From Mycetocola tolaasinivorans (GTDB taxonomy: Bacteria > Actinomycetota > Actinomycetes > Actinomycetales > Microbacteriaceae): DNA of 64,000 nt. Position 1 is the first letter of the stretch. Each line of letters begins with the position of its first letter. The DNA lies in assembly GCF_003667565.1 (NCBI RefSeq), contig NZ_RCUX01000005.1, positions 245,189-309,188 on the forward strand, in the 5' to 3' direction. Positions 24,815-32,579 of the stretch are shown here, piece by piece. Below the pieces are notes generated by a model. That model had not been told where the DNA came from. It searched no databases and worked only from the letters and a program-made list of their open reading frames with translations. The position numbers and the translations under genes are program-made.

Positions 24815-25410
24815 TCTCGCTCTACCGACCGGGAAACAGCCCGCTGCACCGCCTCCCCGCGGGGCGAAAGCTCCTCCTGATCGGTGCGCTGATCCTGGCG
24901 ATCTCGATCTACCCGCACACCCTCTGGACCCTGGGGGCCTCGGCTGCGATCGTGGTGGCGGCGTTCCTGATCGCCGGACAGGGGCTGCGTGGGCTCTGGC
25001 GTCAGACCCGCGTGGTACTCCCGCTGATCGTGTTCACCGCGGTGTTTCAGCTCATATTTTTACCGTGGATGTCCGCCACCATCACCACGGTGCGCATCCT
25101 GCTGGTCATCCTGCTGGCTGCGCTGATCAGCCTGACCACGCAAACCTCGGCGATGCTCGACGCAATCGAGCGCGCGCTCACCCCGCTGTCCCGCATCGGG
25201 GTGCGCGCCGATCGGATCGCGCTCCTGCTCGCCCTCACCATCACGGTCATCCCGGTCATCATCTCCTTCGCCCGGGACATCATCACCGCCCACCGGGCCC
25301 GCGGGGTGCGCCCCGGCCCGCGCACCTTCGTGGTGCCGCTGCTCGTTCAGACCATGCGCTTCGCGGACGAGCTGGGGGAGGCACTGAACGCCCGAGGCGT
25401 GCGCTCCTAG
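24811..25410 (+). CDS. bioN: Biotin ECF transporter T component BioN
   Basis: Transmembrane coupling protein, 199 residues from GTG 24811, overlapping bioM. It has four or five helices and the short coupling motif 'AHRARGVRPGPRTF' plus 'GEALNARGVRS' at the C-terminus, which correspond to the two A-R-G motifs that contact the ATPase. N-terminal 'YRPGNSPLHRLPAGRKLL' is typical of CbiQ/BioN proteins. Confidence 0.93.
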   Translation: MISLYRPGNSPLHRLPAGRKLLLIGALILAISIYPHTLWTLGASAAIVVAAFLIAGQGLRGLWRQTRVVLPLIVFTAVFQLIFLPWMSATITTVRILLVILLAALISLTTQTSAMLDAIERALTPLSRIGVRADRIALLLALTITVIPVIISFARDIITAHRARGVRPGPRTFVVPLLVQTMRFADELGEALNARGVRS

Positions 25411-25469
25411 GGCACGGCCGCCCTCATCCCCGGGCTGCGCCGGAGCGCAATCCGGAATAGGGTGGGGTA

Positions 25470-26966
25470 ATGGCTGAGCTGCACGAACTTACCGCCCGTG
25501 AACAGAGCTTCCTCCTGCGAACGGGTGCCCTGCGCCCGAGTGAGCTGGTGGAACACTACCTGGAGCGTATTGAGGAGCACGGCGCATCCATCGGCGCGTT
25601 TATCGTGGTGGATGCCGATGGTGCGCGCGAGCGCGCCGCGTCGCTGGAGGCCGCGGGCCATCCGCTGTCCACCCCCACGGGGTCGTTCAGTCTGAGCGAT
25701 CCCGAGCACTTCCGCATCGAGTCTCCCGGGGACGCCCCGGACCAGATCCTCTGGGGTCTCCCGCTCGCCGATAAGGATCTTGAGGCGCGCGCGGGCCTGC
25801 CCACGAGCTACGGCTCGCGGGTGTTTGCCGGCGTAGTTTCCGAGCAGAGCGACGAGATCGTGGAGACGGTGGATGCCGCCGGCGCGATCAGCCTCGGCAA
25901 GACCAACACCCCCGAGTTTGGCCAGCACGGCTTCACCGACAACCTCGTGGCCGGCCCCGCACGAAACCCCTGGGATCGCACGCTGCATGCGGGCGGGTCG
26001 AGTGGTGGCGCGGCCGCCGCCGTGGCCGCACGCCTGCTGCCGTTTGCCCCGGGATCGGATGGCGGCGGATCGATCCGCATCCCCGCCGCGGCCACCGGCC
26101 TCGTCGGCATCAAGCCCTCGCGGGGGCGCGTCCCGGGCGGTTCAGGCATCGGCGCCGTGGGCGGGCTCGGCGTGGCCGGCCCCCTCGCCCGCACCGTGGG
26201 CGACGCCGCACTGCTCCTGGAGGGCATGATCGGCACTCCGGCACCGGGCCGCTACTCGCTGCGCGCCCCCGAGCTGGAGCCCGGAGCCCTGCTGCGTGCC
26301 GCAGACAACCCGCACGGTCGCTTCCGCATCGCGATCCTGCGCGATTCCCCGTGGGCGGATGAGTATCCGATCGCGCTGGACGACTCCGGCGAACTTGCCC
26401 TCGCCGAGGGCATCGAACACCTGCGCGCCCTCGGCCACGTGCTCACCGAGATTCCGCTCGAGCGCAGCGCCGGCTATTCGAGCGCTTTCCGTACGCTGTG
26501 GCGCAGTTTCCCCGCGGCGGCACCGCTGCCCGAGGGCGGCGAGGCGCTGCTGGAGCCGGTGACCGCGCAGCTACGCGAGGCCGGGAAGCACGTTCCCGCC
26601 ACCGATCTGATCGCCGCCCTGGGCTTCTTCGCCCGGTTTGAGCGTGACGTGATCGAGCAGTTCTCCGGATACGATGCGATCCTCACCCCGGCTCTCGGCC
26701 AGAGCCCGCGCCCGCTCGACTGGTACAGCCTCACCGACCCGGATCTCAGCTTCGAACAGCAGGTGCTGTACTCCCCGTGGACCTCGTTTGTAAACGCCAC
26801 CGGTCTGCCTGGAATCGCCCTGCCCGTGAGTCAGGACGCAGCCGGGCTTCCCGCGGGCATTCAGCTCATCGGTCGCCCCGGCGATGAGCTCACGCTGCTG
26901 AGCCTCGGTGCCCAGCTGGAAAAGCGCATCGGCTGGCACGAACGGGTGCCCGCAGACTTCGCCTAG
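25470..26966 (+). CDS. Amidase signature family enzyme
   Basis: Hydrolyses a carboxamide; 498 residues. The Ser-cisSer-Lys triad is visible: Lys in 'GLPLADKDLEARAG', cis-Ser in 'HAGGSSGGAAAAVAARLLPF' and the nucleophilic Ser in 'GSDGGGSIRIPAAATGLVGIKPSRGRVP'. 'LGKTNTPEFGQHG' and 'TGLPGIALPVSQDAAGLPAGIQLIG' complete the family pattern. It is not part of a GatCAB operon, so a catabolic amidase acting on aliphatic, aryl or peptide amides is more likely. An intrinsic terminator follows the stop codon at once. Confidence 0.92.
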   Translation: MAELHELTAREQSFLLRTGALRPSELVEHYLERIEEHGASIGAFIVVDADGARERAASLEAAGHPLSTPTGSFSLSDPEHFRIESPGDAPDQILWGLPLADKDLEARAGLPTSYGSRVFAGVVSEQSDEIVETVDAAGAISLGKTNTPEFGQHGFTDNLVAGPARNPWDRTLHAGGSSGGAAAAVAARLLPFAPGSDGGGSIRIPAAATGLVGIKPSRGRVPGGSGIGAVGGLGVAGPLARTVGDAALLLEGMIGTPAPGRYSLRAPELEPGALLRAADNPHGRFRIAILRDSPWADEYPIALDDSGELALAEGIEHLRALGHVLTEIPLERSAGYSSAFRTLWRSFPAAAPLPEGGEALLEPVTAQLREAGKHVPATDLIAALGFFARFERDVIEQFSGYDAILTPALGQSPRPLDWYSLTDPDLSFEQQVLYSPWTSFVNATGLPGIALPVSQDAAGLPAGIQLIGRPGDELTLLSLGAQLEKRIGWHERVPADFA

Positions 26967-26993
26967 GGCGAGGAAAACCTCGCCGGGATTTTT
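26967..26993 (+). terminator. Intrinsic terminator of amidase gene
   Basis: GGCGAGG-AAAA-CCTCGCC directly after the stop codon, followed by GGGATTTTT. Confidence 0.9.
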
Positions 26994-27003
26994 GTCCCCC
27001 ACG

Positions 27004-27097
27004 GCGCCTCGTGACGCTCCCGAACGGAGTCGCACGAGGCGCTCTGCGTTTGACGAACCTCGCCCGCCCTCGCGCCCCGGGGCGGGAGTACCGAGGT
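27004..27097. other. Two further GC-rich hairpins in a non-coding spacer
   Basis: Hairpin A (27004-27042) pairs GCGCCTCGTG with CACGAGGCGC and has an inner CTCC/GGAG stem. Hairpin B (27057-27097) pairs ACCTCG with CGAGGT around CCCGCCC/GGGCGGG. Both share the CCTCG/CGAGG core with the amidase terminator. The rest of the spacer (27098-27326) is A+T-rich with no ORF that I can support; a promoter for the downstream operon should lie there, but none is clear. Confidence 0.6.
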
Positions 27098-27326
27098 CGA
27101 AGAACCCCGATTGAGGAGTGCGAGTACGTTGTCCCCCGAGTATCTGCGGGGCCGTGCTCGCGGGCACCCGACGGCCAATTTTTGTGAACGATGAACAAAG
27201 AAATTCGGCTCAATGCCTCGAAATTATATGAGAAAACCCTAAAAAGATAGCTCTAGATTCCCCGATCGAAACAGTGCTACGTTGAGTGAACTTTGATGGG
27301 GGAACACACCGAGGGTGGTTGTATCA

Positions 27327-27437
27327 ATGGGGGATCTGGCTCACGCCGGCGTCTATTTGGCGCGCAATTTTGACAGCAACAGACAATTCTTACCGGGTTT
27401 GTATCGGGAACGGACCCACGGGGAGAACACTCGATGA
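27327..27437 (+). CDS. Small 36-residue ORF leading the pseudo-ATPase/YhgE operon
   Basis: ATG 27327 to TGA 27437, overlapping the next start codon by ATGA. It begins MGDLAHAGVYLARNFDSNRQ and ends ERTHGENTR. GAGGGTGG lies about 9 bases before the ATG. The exact overlap suggests translational coupling to the next gene. A 14-base string GGCTCACGCCGGCG in this ORF (27338-27351) recurs 110 bp on, inside the start of the next gene (27448-27461), in the same codon phase. It could be a leader peptide or a remnant of a duplicated gene start. Confidence 0.45.
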   Translation: MGDLAHAGVYLARNFDSNRQFLPGLYRERTHGENTR

Positions 27438-28267
27438 GCGCGCATCCGGCTCACGCCGGCGGCGTCGAGAATGAGCCGTCGGCGGAGACCGTCGAGACCG
27501 CGATCATTCAGGCGACGGAAACGCGTGAGTCCGAGGCACCGCACGGTCGACACGGTGCCCACCCGGACAACATCCTGACGCTCACCGACGTCAGCGTGCG
27601 GGCCTCCTGGGGGCACATCTATGGGCCGGTGAATTTCTCGGTCAAGCGTGGCGGAACCACGGTCTTGGTGGGCAACGGGGGCCGCGGGCGCACCGCTCTG
27701 CTCCTCACCCTGGCCGGTCGCATGCGGGCTTCGAGCGGCACCGTGGTGTCGTTCGGTGAGGAAAACAACCCCGGGCACCTGTTCAAAAACGCCGCCCTGG
27801 GATGGATCGACGAGGTGGACGACGTGGTGCAGGCCATCCGCGTGCGCGACATCGTGACCGAGCAGCTGCGCTGGGGCGCGCCCTGGTACCGCTGGGTTCG
27901 GCCTGCGCGCCAGGAGGACCTCGAACGGATGTGCCTTCCGGTCTTTGGCGACCTGGCCCTGCCGGGGATCGACGACATGGTCGAGGAACTCCCCGAGCTC
28001 ACCGCCGCGCTGTTCCGCATCGCCGCCGCCAACGTGCGCCGGCCCCCGCTCCTCGTGGTGGGTGGAGTGGACAACCTCTCGAGCGATCGCGCATCGGAAA
28101 AGCTTCTGGAACGTCTGATCGTGCTGGGGAAGGAACAGACGGTGATCACCGCGGACATCAACGGACGCCGCGGTTCGGTGATCGCCGATGACTACGTCGA
28201 GGTATCCAACCTCACCAATCAGCAGTTTGTGAGCCTGGTGCTCGAGGAAGTCGAGGAGACACGGTGA
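27434..28267 (+). CDS. ABC-ATPase-like protein with all catalytic motifs degenerate
   Basis: 277 residues: a disordered 45-residue N-terminus, then an ABC nucleotide-binding fold ('ILTLTDVSVRASWGHIYGPVNFSVKRGGTTVLVG'). Walker A reads GNGGRGRT with Arg86 where Lys is required. The Walker B strand 'LLVVGGVDNL' has Gly210-Gly211 instead of Asp-Glu. The signature position reads 'ELPELTAALFRIAAA' rather than LSGGQ. The switch His is replaced by Asp241 ('VITADING'). The protein is therefore predicted not to hydrolyse ATP. It overlaps the YhgE/Pip membrane gene by GTGA and is surely its partner, perhaps a regulatory or scaffold subunit. Confidence 0.82.
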   Translation: MSAHPAHAGGVENEPSAETVETAIIQATETRESEAPHGRHGAHPDNILTLTDVSVRASWGHIYGPVNFSVKRGGTTVLVGNGGRGRTALLLTLAGRMRASSGTVVSFGEENNPGHLFKNAALGWIDEVDDVVQAIRVRDIVTEQLRWGAPWYRWVRPARQEDLERMCLPVFGDLALPGIDDMVEELPELTAALFRIAAANVRRPPLLVVGGVDNLSSDRASEKLLERLIVLGKEQTVITADINGRRGSVIADDYVEVSNLTNQQFVSLVLEEVEETR

Positions 28268-30210
28268 TCGCAGCATTCTCTCCGGGAAGCGATTTCAAGC
28301 GGTACTATCGCGGCACGATGCCGCGGCTGGCCTTCGTTGTCATCCTGATCATGCCGCTGATGTACGGTGCCCTGTATCTGTGGGCTTTCTGGAATCCGTT
28401 TGGCAATGTGGATAAGGTTCCCGTGGCCATCGTGAACCTCGACACCGGATCGGATCAGGGCAAGGAGCGCGTTCACGCGGGCCCGGACGTGGTCAAGGGC
28501 CTGATCGCCTCCAAGCAGCTCAACCTCATCGAGGTCAGCGAGGACGAGGCGAAAACCGGCCTGTCGCACGGCAAATACGACTTCACCATCACGATCCCCG
28601 CGGACTTCTCCGAGTCCATCACCTCGGTGGCGGGAAACAATCCGCGCCCGGCCAACCTGATTTTCACCTACGACGAGTCGAACAACTACCTGTCCACGGT
28701 GATCGGCCAGGACGCCGCCCAGGAGGTCATCAACCAGGTCAGTGCCCAGGTGGGCAGCCAGGTATTTGAAACCGCGCTGGACGGCGCAAAGGGCGCGATT
28801 CCCAAGCTGATCGAGGCCGCCAAGAGCGTCGATGAGCTCAACGCCGGCATGCAGCAGGCCAATGACGGCGCGCAGAAGCTCTCAACCAACCTCGTGACCG
28901 CGAAGGACGGCAGCGACAAGCTGGCCGGTGCGGTGGACGAAATCGTCGGAGGGCTCGATGGCATCATCGGGAAGGCCGAGGGGCTGGTGAGCGGTTCGGG
29001 TCTGACCGGTGCGGAGATTCGTACCGTGGTGCAGCGCATCGACACCGGGGTGAACACCGCCGCCGGGCTGATGAACGATGCCGCCGCCGCGCAGCAGAAG
29101 GCCGCCACCGATCTGGATGCGGTGATCGCCGATCTCCGCGCCAAGGGGGAGGGCGGGCTCGCCGACCAGATCCAGGGGGTGCGCAACGGTATTGCGAACA
29201 ACGCCCAGATCAGCAAGGTCAATACGGTCATTGAGGACGTCCGCAAGGACACGAACCAGCTCGCGACCCAGATCAACAACCCCGGAACCCAGTTCAACGT
29301 GGTCCTGCAGGCCATCGAGAACGACCAGGTGATCGCCGACCTCAACAAGGCTCGTAGCGGTGCCGATCAGCTCCGCAGCGGTGCAGATCAGCTGCGCACC
29401 GGCCTCGGAGAGCTCAGCGCCGGCGCGGCAACCCTCGCCGAGGGTACCCCGAAGCTGGCCGCGGGCACCGAGAAGCTCGCCGACGCCGCCAAGACCGGCC
29501 TGACCCTGATCCCCAAGTGGGGTAAGGACCAGGAACACAGCGTCATTCAGACGCTCGCCCAGCCGGTAACCCTGGTGGAGAAGACCGAGAACGAGGCGAA
29601 GACCTTCGCCTACGGGTTCGCCCCCTTCTTCCTCGGTCTCGCCCTGTTTGTGGGAAGCATCATCGCCTGGATGCTGTTCACCCCGCTGCAGGCCCGCCCG
29701 CTCGCGCAGGGTCTCGGGTCGTTCCGCACGGTGCTCGCCTCGTTCATGCCCACCCTCGCGGTGGGCGGAATCCAGGGCACCATTCTGTTCCTGGTGATCT
29801 ACTTCGGGCTGGGGCTGACGCCACAGTATCCGGTGGCGACGCTCGCCTTCATGTGGCTCATGTCCGCCATGTTCCTCTCGATGATCCAGATGCTCAATGC
29901 GCTCTTCGGGGCGGCGGTGGGCCGCGTCGCGACCCTCGCCCTGCTGATGGTCATGCTGACCTCCGCCGGCGGCATCTATCCGGTTCCGACCACCAGTCCG
30001 CTGTTCCAGTGGATCCACCCCTTCGATCCGATGACCTACACGGTGACGGGACTCAGGCAGCTCATCATGGGCGGTATCGACTATCGCCTCGGCATCGCGC
30101 TCGCCGTGATCGCCGGTCTGACGATCGTGTTCCTCGCCGCCTCCACCTGGGCTGCCCGAAGAAACCGGCAGTACAACATGGACCGGCTCTACCCACCCAT
30201 CGAGGTGTAG
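28264..30210 (+). CDS. YhgE/Pip-family membrane protein
   Basis: 648 residues. One N-terminal membrane segment (~residues 18-40, 'FVVILIMPLMYGALYLWAFWNPFG') is followed by the family's 'VPVAIVNLDTGSDQGKERVHAG' extracellular domain. A long helical section (~170-440) contains heptad-like 'GADQLRSGADQLRTGLGELSAG' repeats. A C-terminal ABC-2-type membrane domain has five or six helices (~450-635) with 'PMTYTVTGLRQLIMGG'. Relatives include the lactococcal phage infection protein Pip and EsaA of type VII secretion. Function is likely export or envelope assembly; GTG start overlaps the pseudo-ATPase gene. Confidence 0.9.
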   Translation: MIAAFSPGSDFKRYYRGTMPRLAFVVILIMPLMYGALYLWAFWNPFGNVDKVPVAIVNLDTGSDQGKERVHAGPDVVKGLIASKQLNLIEVSEDEAKTGLSHGKYDFTITIPADFSESITSVAGNNPRPANLIFTYDESNNYLSTVIGQDAAQEVINQVSAQVGSQVFETALDGAKGAIPKLIEAAKSVDELNAGMQQANDGAQKLSTNLVTAKDGSDKLAGAVDEIVGGLDGIIGKAEGLVSGSGLTGAEIRTVVQRIDTGVNTAAGLMNDAAAAQQKAATDLDAVIADLRAKGEGGLADQIQGVRNGIANNAQISKVNTVIEDVRKDTNQLATQINNPGTQFNVVLQAIENDQVIADLNKARSGADQLRSGADQLRTGLGELSAGAATLAEGTPKLAAGTEKLADAAKTGLTLIPKWGKDQEHSVIQTLAQPVTLVEKTENEAKTFAYGFAPFFLGLALFVGSIIAWMLFTPLQARPLAQGLGSFRTVLASFMPTLAVGGIQGTILFLVIYFGLGLTPQYPVATLAFMWLMSAMFLSMIQMLNALFGAAVGRVATLALLMVMLTSAGGIYPVPTTSPLFQWIHPFDPMTYTVTGLRQLIMGGIDYRLGIALAVIAGLTIVFLAASTWAARRNRQYNMDRLYPPIEV

Positions 30211-30279
30211 GCGGTTTCGCCACCCCGTTTTTTCCGACTCTTTTGTTGCGACAGTTTGTCAAACCAGAAAGGACTGACC

Positions 30280-31680
30280 ATGTCAGAGCTGTACCGAAAC
30301 GCCGCCGAGCGCGAGGATGCCTCGCAGATCGCGATCAACCCGGTGTTTGCCCGTCCGGGTGAGGCCACCGTGCTGCCCCGATTTGAACTCCCGACCGACC
30401 AGATGTCGAGTGACACCGCGTATCAGCTGGTACACGACGAGGCGATGCTGGATGGAAACTCCCGTCTGAACCTGGCGACCTTCGTGTCCACCTGGATGGA
30501 TGACAACGCCGGCAAGCTGTACGTCGAAGCTGCCGATAAGAACATGATCGACAAGGACGAGTACCCGGCAACCGCGGCCATTGAGGACCGCTGCTGGCGC
30601 ATCCTCGGGAACCTCTGGCACGTGCCCGACCCGCACAACACCATCGGTACCTCGACCATCGGCTCCTCCGAGGCCTGCATGCTCGGTGGCCTGGCACTCA
30701 AGCGCCTGTGGCAGGAGCATCGCCGCGCCGAGGGCAAGTCGACCGAGAGGCCCAACCTGATCCTCTCCGCCGGCGTGCAGGTGGTCTGGGAGAAGTTCTG
30801 TAACTACTGGGACGTTGAGGCACGCTATGTGCCCGTCACCGAGGACCACCTGGTTCTTGACGGCTATGAGCTGGAAAAGTACGTCGATGAGAACACCATC
30901 GGTGTGGTCGCAATCCTCGGCCAGACCTACACCGGCCTGTACGAGCCGGTGAAGGAGATCGCCGCGAAGCTCGACGAGATTCAGGCCTCGACCGGGCTGG
31001 ATGTGCGCATCCACGTGGACGGTGCCTCGGGCGCGATGGTGGCGCCGTTCTGCCAGCCCGACCTGGAGTGGGACTTCCAGGTCGAGCGCGTCAACTCGAT
31101 CAGCACCTCGGGCCACAAGTACGGACTCGTTTACCCCGGTGTGGGCTGGGTCGTGTGGCGTGACAAGCAGGTCTGCCCGGAGAGCCTGATCTTCCACGTC
31201 AGCTACCTCGGCGGCGACATGCCCACCCTGGCGCTGAACTTCTCTCGCCCCGGCGCCCAGGTTCTCCTGCAGTACTACCAGTTCCTGCGTCTGGGCCGCG
31301 AGGGATACCGCGCCGTGCAGCAGAACTCGATCGATGTGGCCACCTACCTCTCCTCGGAGATCGAGAAGCTCGAGCCGTTCTCCCTGGTGAGCCGCGGCGA
31401 CACGATTCCGGTGTTTGCGTGGAAGCTCAATAAGGGAGACCGCAACTGGGACCTCTACGACCTGGCCGATCGCCTGCGCATGCGCGGCTGGCTGGTTCCG
31501 GCATACCCGATGCCCGATGACCTCGGCGACCTCGTGGTGCAGCGCATCGTGGTGCGTCTGGGGCTCAGCAAGGATCTCGCCGAGCTACTACTCGCCGCGC
31601 TGAAGGAGGAGGTCGTGTTCCTGGAGAACCTGGACGCCCCGATCCCGCGCGAGAAGACCCGCACCTCGTTCGCCCACTAG
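30280..31680 (+). CDS. gadB: Glutamate decarboxylase
   Basis: PLP enzyme converting glutamate to GABA and CO2 with use of a proton, a classic acid-resistance reaction. 466 residues, the same length as E. coli GadB. Motifs: 'DPHNTIGTSTIGSSEACMLGGLALKRLW', 'GVQVVWEKFCNYWDVE', 'IHVDGASGAMVAPFCQPDLEWDF' and the PLP lysine in 'SISTSGHKYGLVYPGVGWV'. ATG 30280 follows AAAGGA by 6 bases. No GABA antiporter gene adjoins it; a membrane protein of unknown function and a choloylglycine-hydrolase-family enzyme follow. The 3' end is partly duplicated downstream. Confidence 0.96.
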   Translation: MSELYRNAAEREDASQIAINPVFARPGEATVLPRFELPTDQMSSDTAYQLVHDEAMLDGNSRLNLATFVSTWMDDNAGKLYVEAADKNMIDKDEYPATAAIEDRCWRILGNLWHVPDPHNTIGTSTIGSSEACMLGGLALKRLWQEHRRAEGKSTERPNLILSAGVQVVWEKFCNYWDVEARYVPVTEDHLVLDGYELEKYVDENTIGVVAILGQTYTGLYEPVKEIAAKLDEIQASTGLDVRIHVDGASGAMVAPFCQPDLEWDFQVERVNSISTSGHKYGLVYPGVGWVVWRDKQVCPESLIFHVSYLGGDMPTLALNFSRPGAQVLLQYYQFLRLGREGYRAVQQNSIDVATYLSSEIEKLEPFSLVSRGDTIPVFAWKLNKGDRNWDLYDLADRLRMRGWLVPAYPMPDDLGDLVVQRIVVRLGLSKDLAELLLAALKEEVVFLENLDAPIPREKTRTSFAH

Positions 31681-31743
31681 GGCAGGACGCTGCCCCGTAC
31701 CTGAGGCCCGAGCGAGAAGACACGCACCTCGTTCGCCCACTAG
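31649..31743 (+). repeat. Duplicated 3' end of gadB
   Basis: The 32 bases at 31649-31680 (last codons and stop of gadB) recur at 31712-31743 with one change (C to A). The copies are 63 bp, exactly 21 codons, apart. Confidence 0.95.
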
Positions 31744-31762
31744 GTTTCCACGCCCTCCGCGC

Positions 31763-32500
31763 ATGAGCGCCGGCGGCCCCGCAGAGAAAGCATCACGGAT
31801 GACCCAGAGCAGTAGTCAGTTTTCCGCGGCAACACCGCGTTCGATTCCCTTCCTCGTTCCCACGCTGAGCAGGCAGAGCGTCCTGTTCATGATCGGTTCG
31901 GCACTGTTTGTGCTGGGCAGTGCCATCAACATCTGGCATCTGGGGAACGCGGCGGCATCAAACCTGGCCTGCTTTATCGGGGCAATCTTCTTTACCGCGG
32001 CCGGCCTGTACCAGCTGGTGCTGAGTGGGGACGCCGTGGTGAGGGTCGACTATGCGCCGGGGAAGATGTTCCGCGCCGAATGGGTGGCCGCGGCCACGCA
32101 GAGCTTCGGCACGATCATGTTCAACATCAGCACGTCGGCCGCCCTCCAGGCGAAGTCCGTGGACGCCGAAAAGCACCTGGTGTGGAATCCGGACGCCGGG
32201 GGATCGGTGGCCTTTCTCATCAGTGCCGTGTTTGTGTATGTCGCCTACTACCGTTCCCGGGGCACGCTGTGGGAGCCGCGTCGCTCCGGGTTCTGGGCGG
32301 CTCACATCAACATGATCGGGTGTCTGGCGTTTGCGGTCTCCGCGGTGGGATCGTTCGTGCTGAACAACGGGGCATCAAAGGACTCCGATCTGGCCAACTG
32401 GGGCACCCTGATCGGTGCGGTGTGTTTCTTCCTGGCCTCGATGATTTCCCTGCCCGCACTCGGCTGGAACCGGCGCACCGCGGCCGCCGATGCCCGCTAG
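31763..32500 (+). CDS. Six-helix membrane protein, possibly YrhK-like
   Basis: 245 residues, about six hydrophobic segments: 'VLFMIGSALFVLGSAINIW', 'LACFIGAIFFTAAGLYQLVL', 'TQSFGTIMFNISTSAAL', 'VAFLISAVFVYVAYY', 'INMIGCLAFAVSAVGSFVL' and 'WGTLIGAVCFFLASMISLPAL'. The penultimate helix with 'NMIG..AF..SA' resembles YrhK-domain proteins, but I hold this loosely. No ribosome binding site precedes ATG 31763; an in-frame ATG at 31799 is an alternative. It lies between gadB and a choloylglycine-hydrolase-type gene on the same strand. Confidence 0.75.
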   Translation: MSAGGPAEKASRMTQSSSQFSAATPRSIPFLVPTLSRQSVLFMIGSALFVLGSAINIWHLGNAAASNLACFIGAIFFTAAGLYQLVLSGDAVVRVDYAPGKMFRAEWVAAATQSFGTIMFNISTSAALQAKSVDAEKHLVWNPDAGGSVAFLISAVFVYVAYYRSRGTLWEPRRSGFWAAHINMIGCLAFAVSAVGSFVLNNGASKDSDLANWGTLIGAVCFFLASMISLPALGWNRRTAAADAR

Positions 32501-32579
32501 AGCCCACGTTTTACCCACCTGTTTTTGCTGTACAACCGGCACCACTTCGGTGCCCACTCTGAAAGGTTCGTGAATAAAT

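Noticed and set aside
26890..27213. - strand ORF across the amidase 3' end and the hairpin spacer
   Set aside because: It reads through the terminator stem and two further hairpins and has basic low-complexity sequence; no support as a gene.
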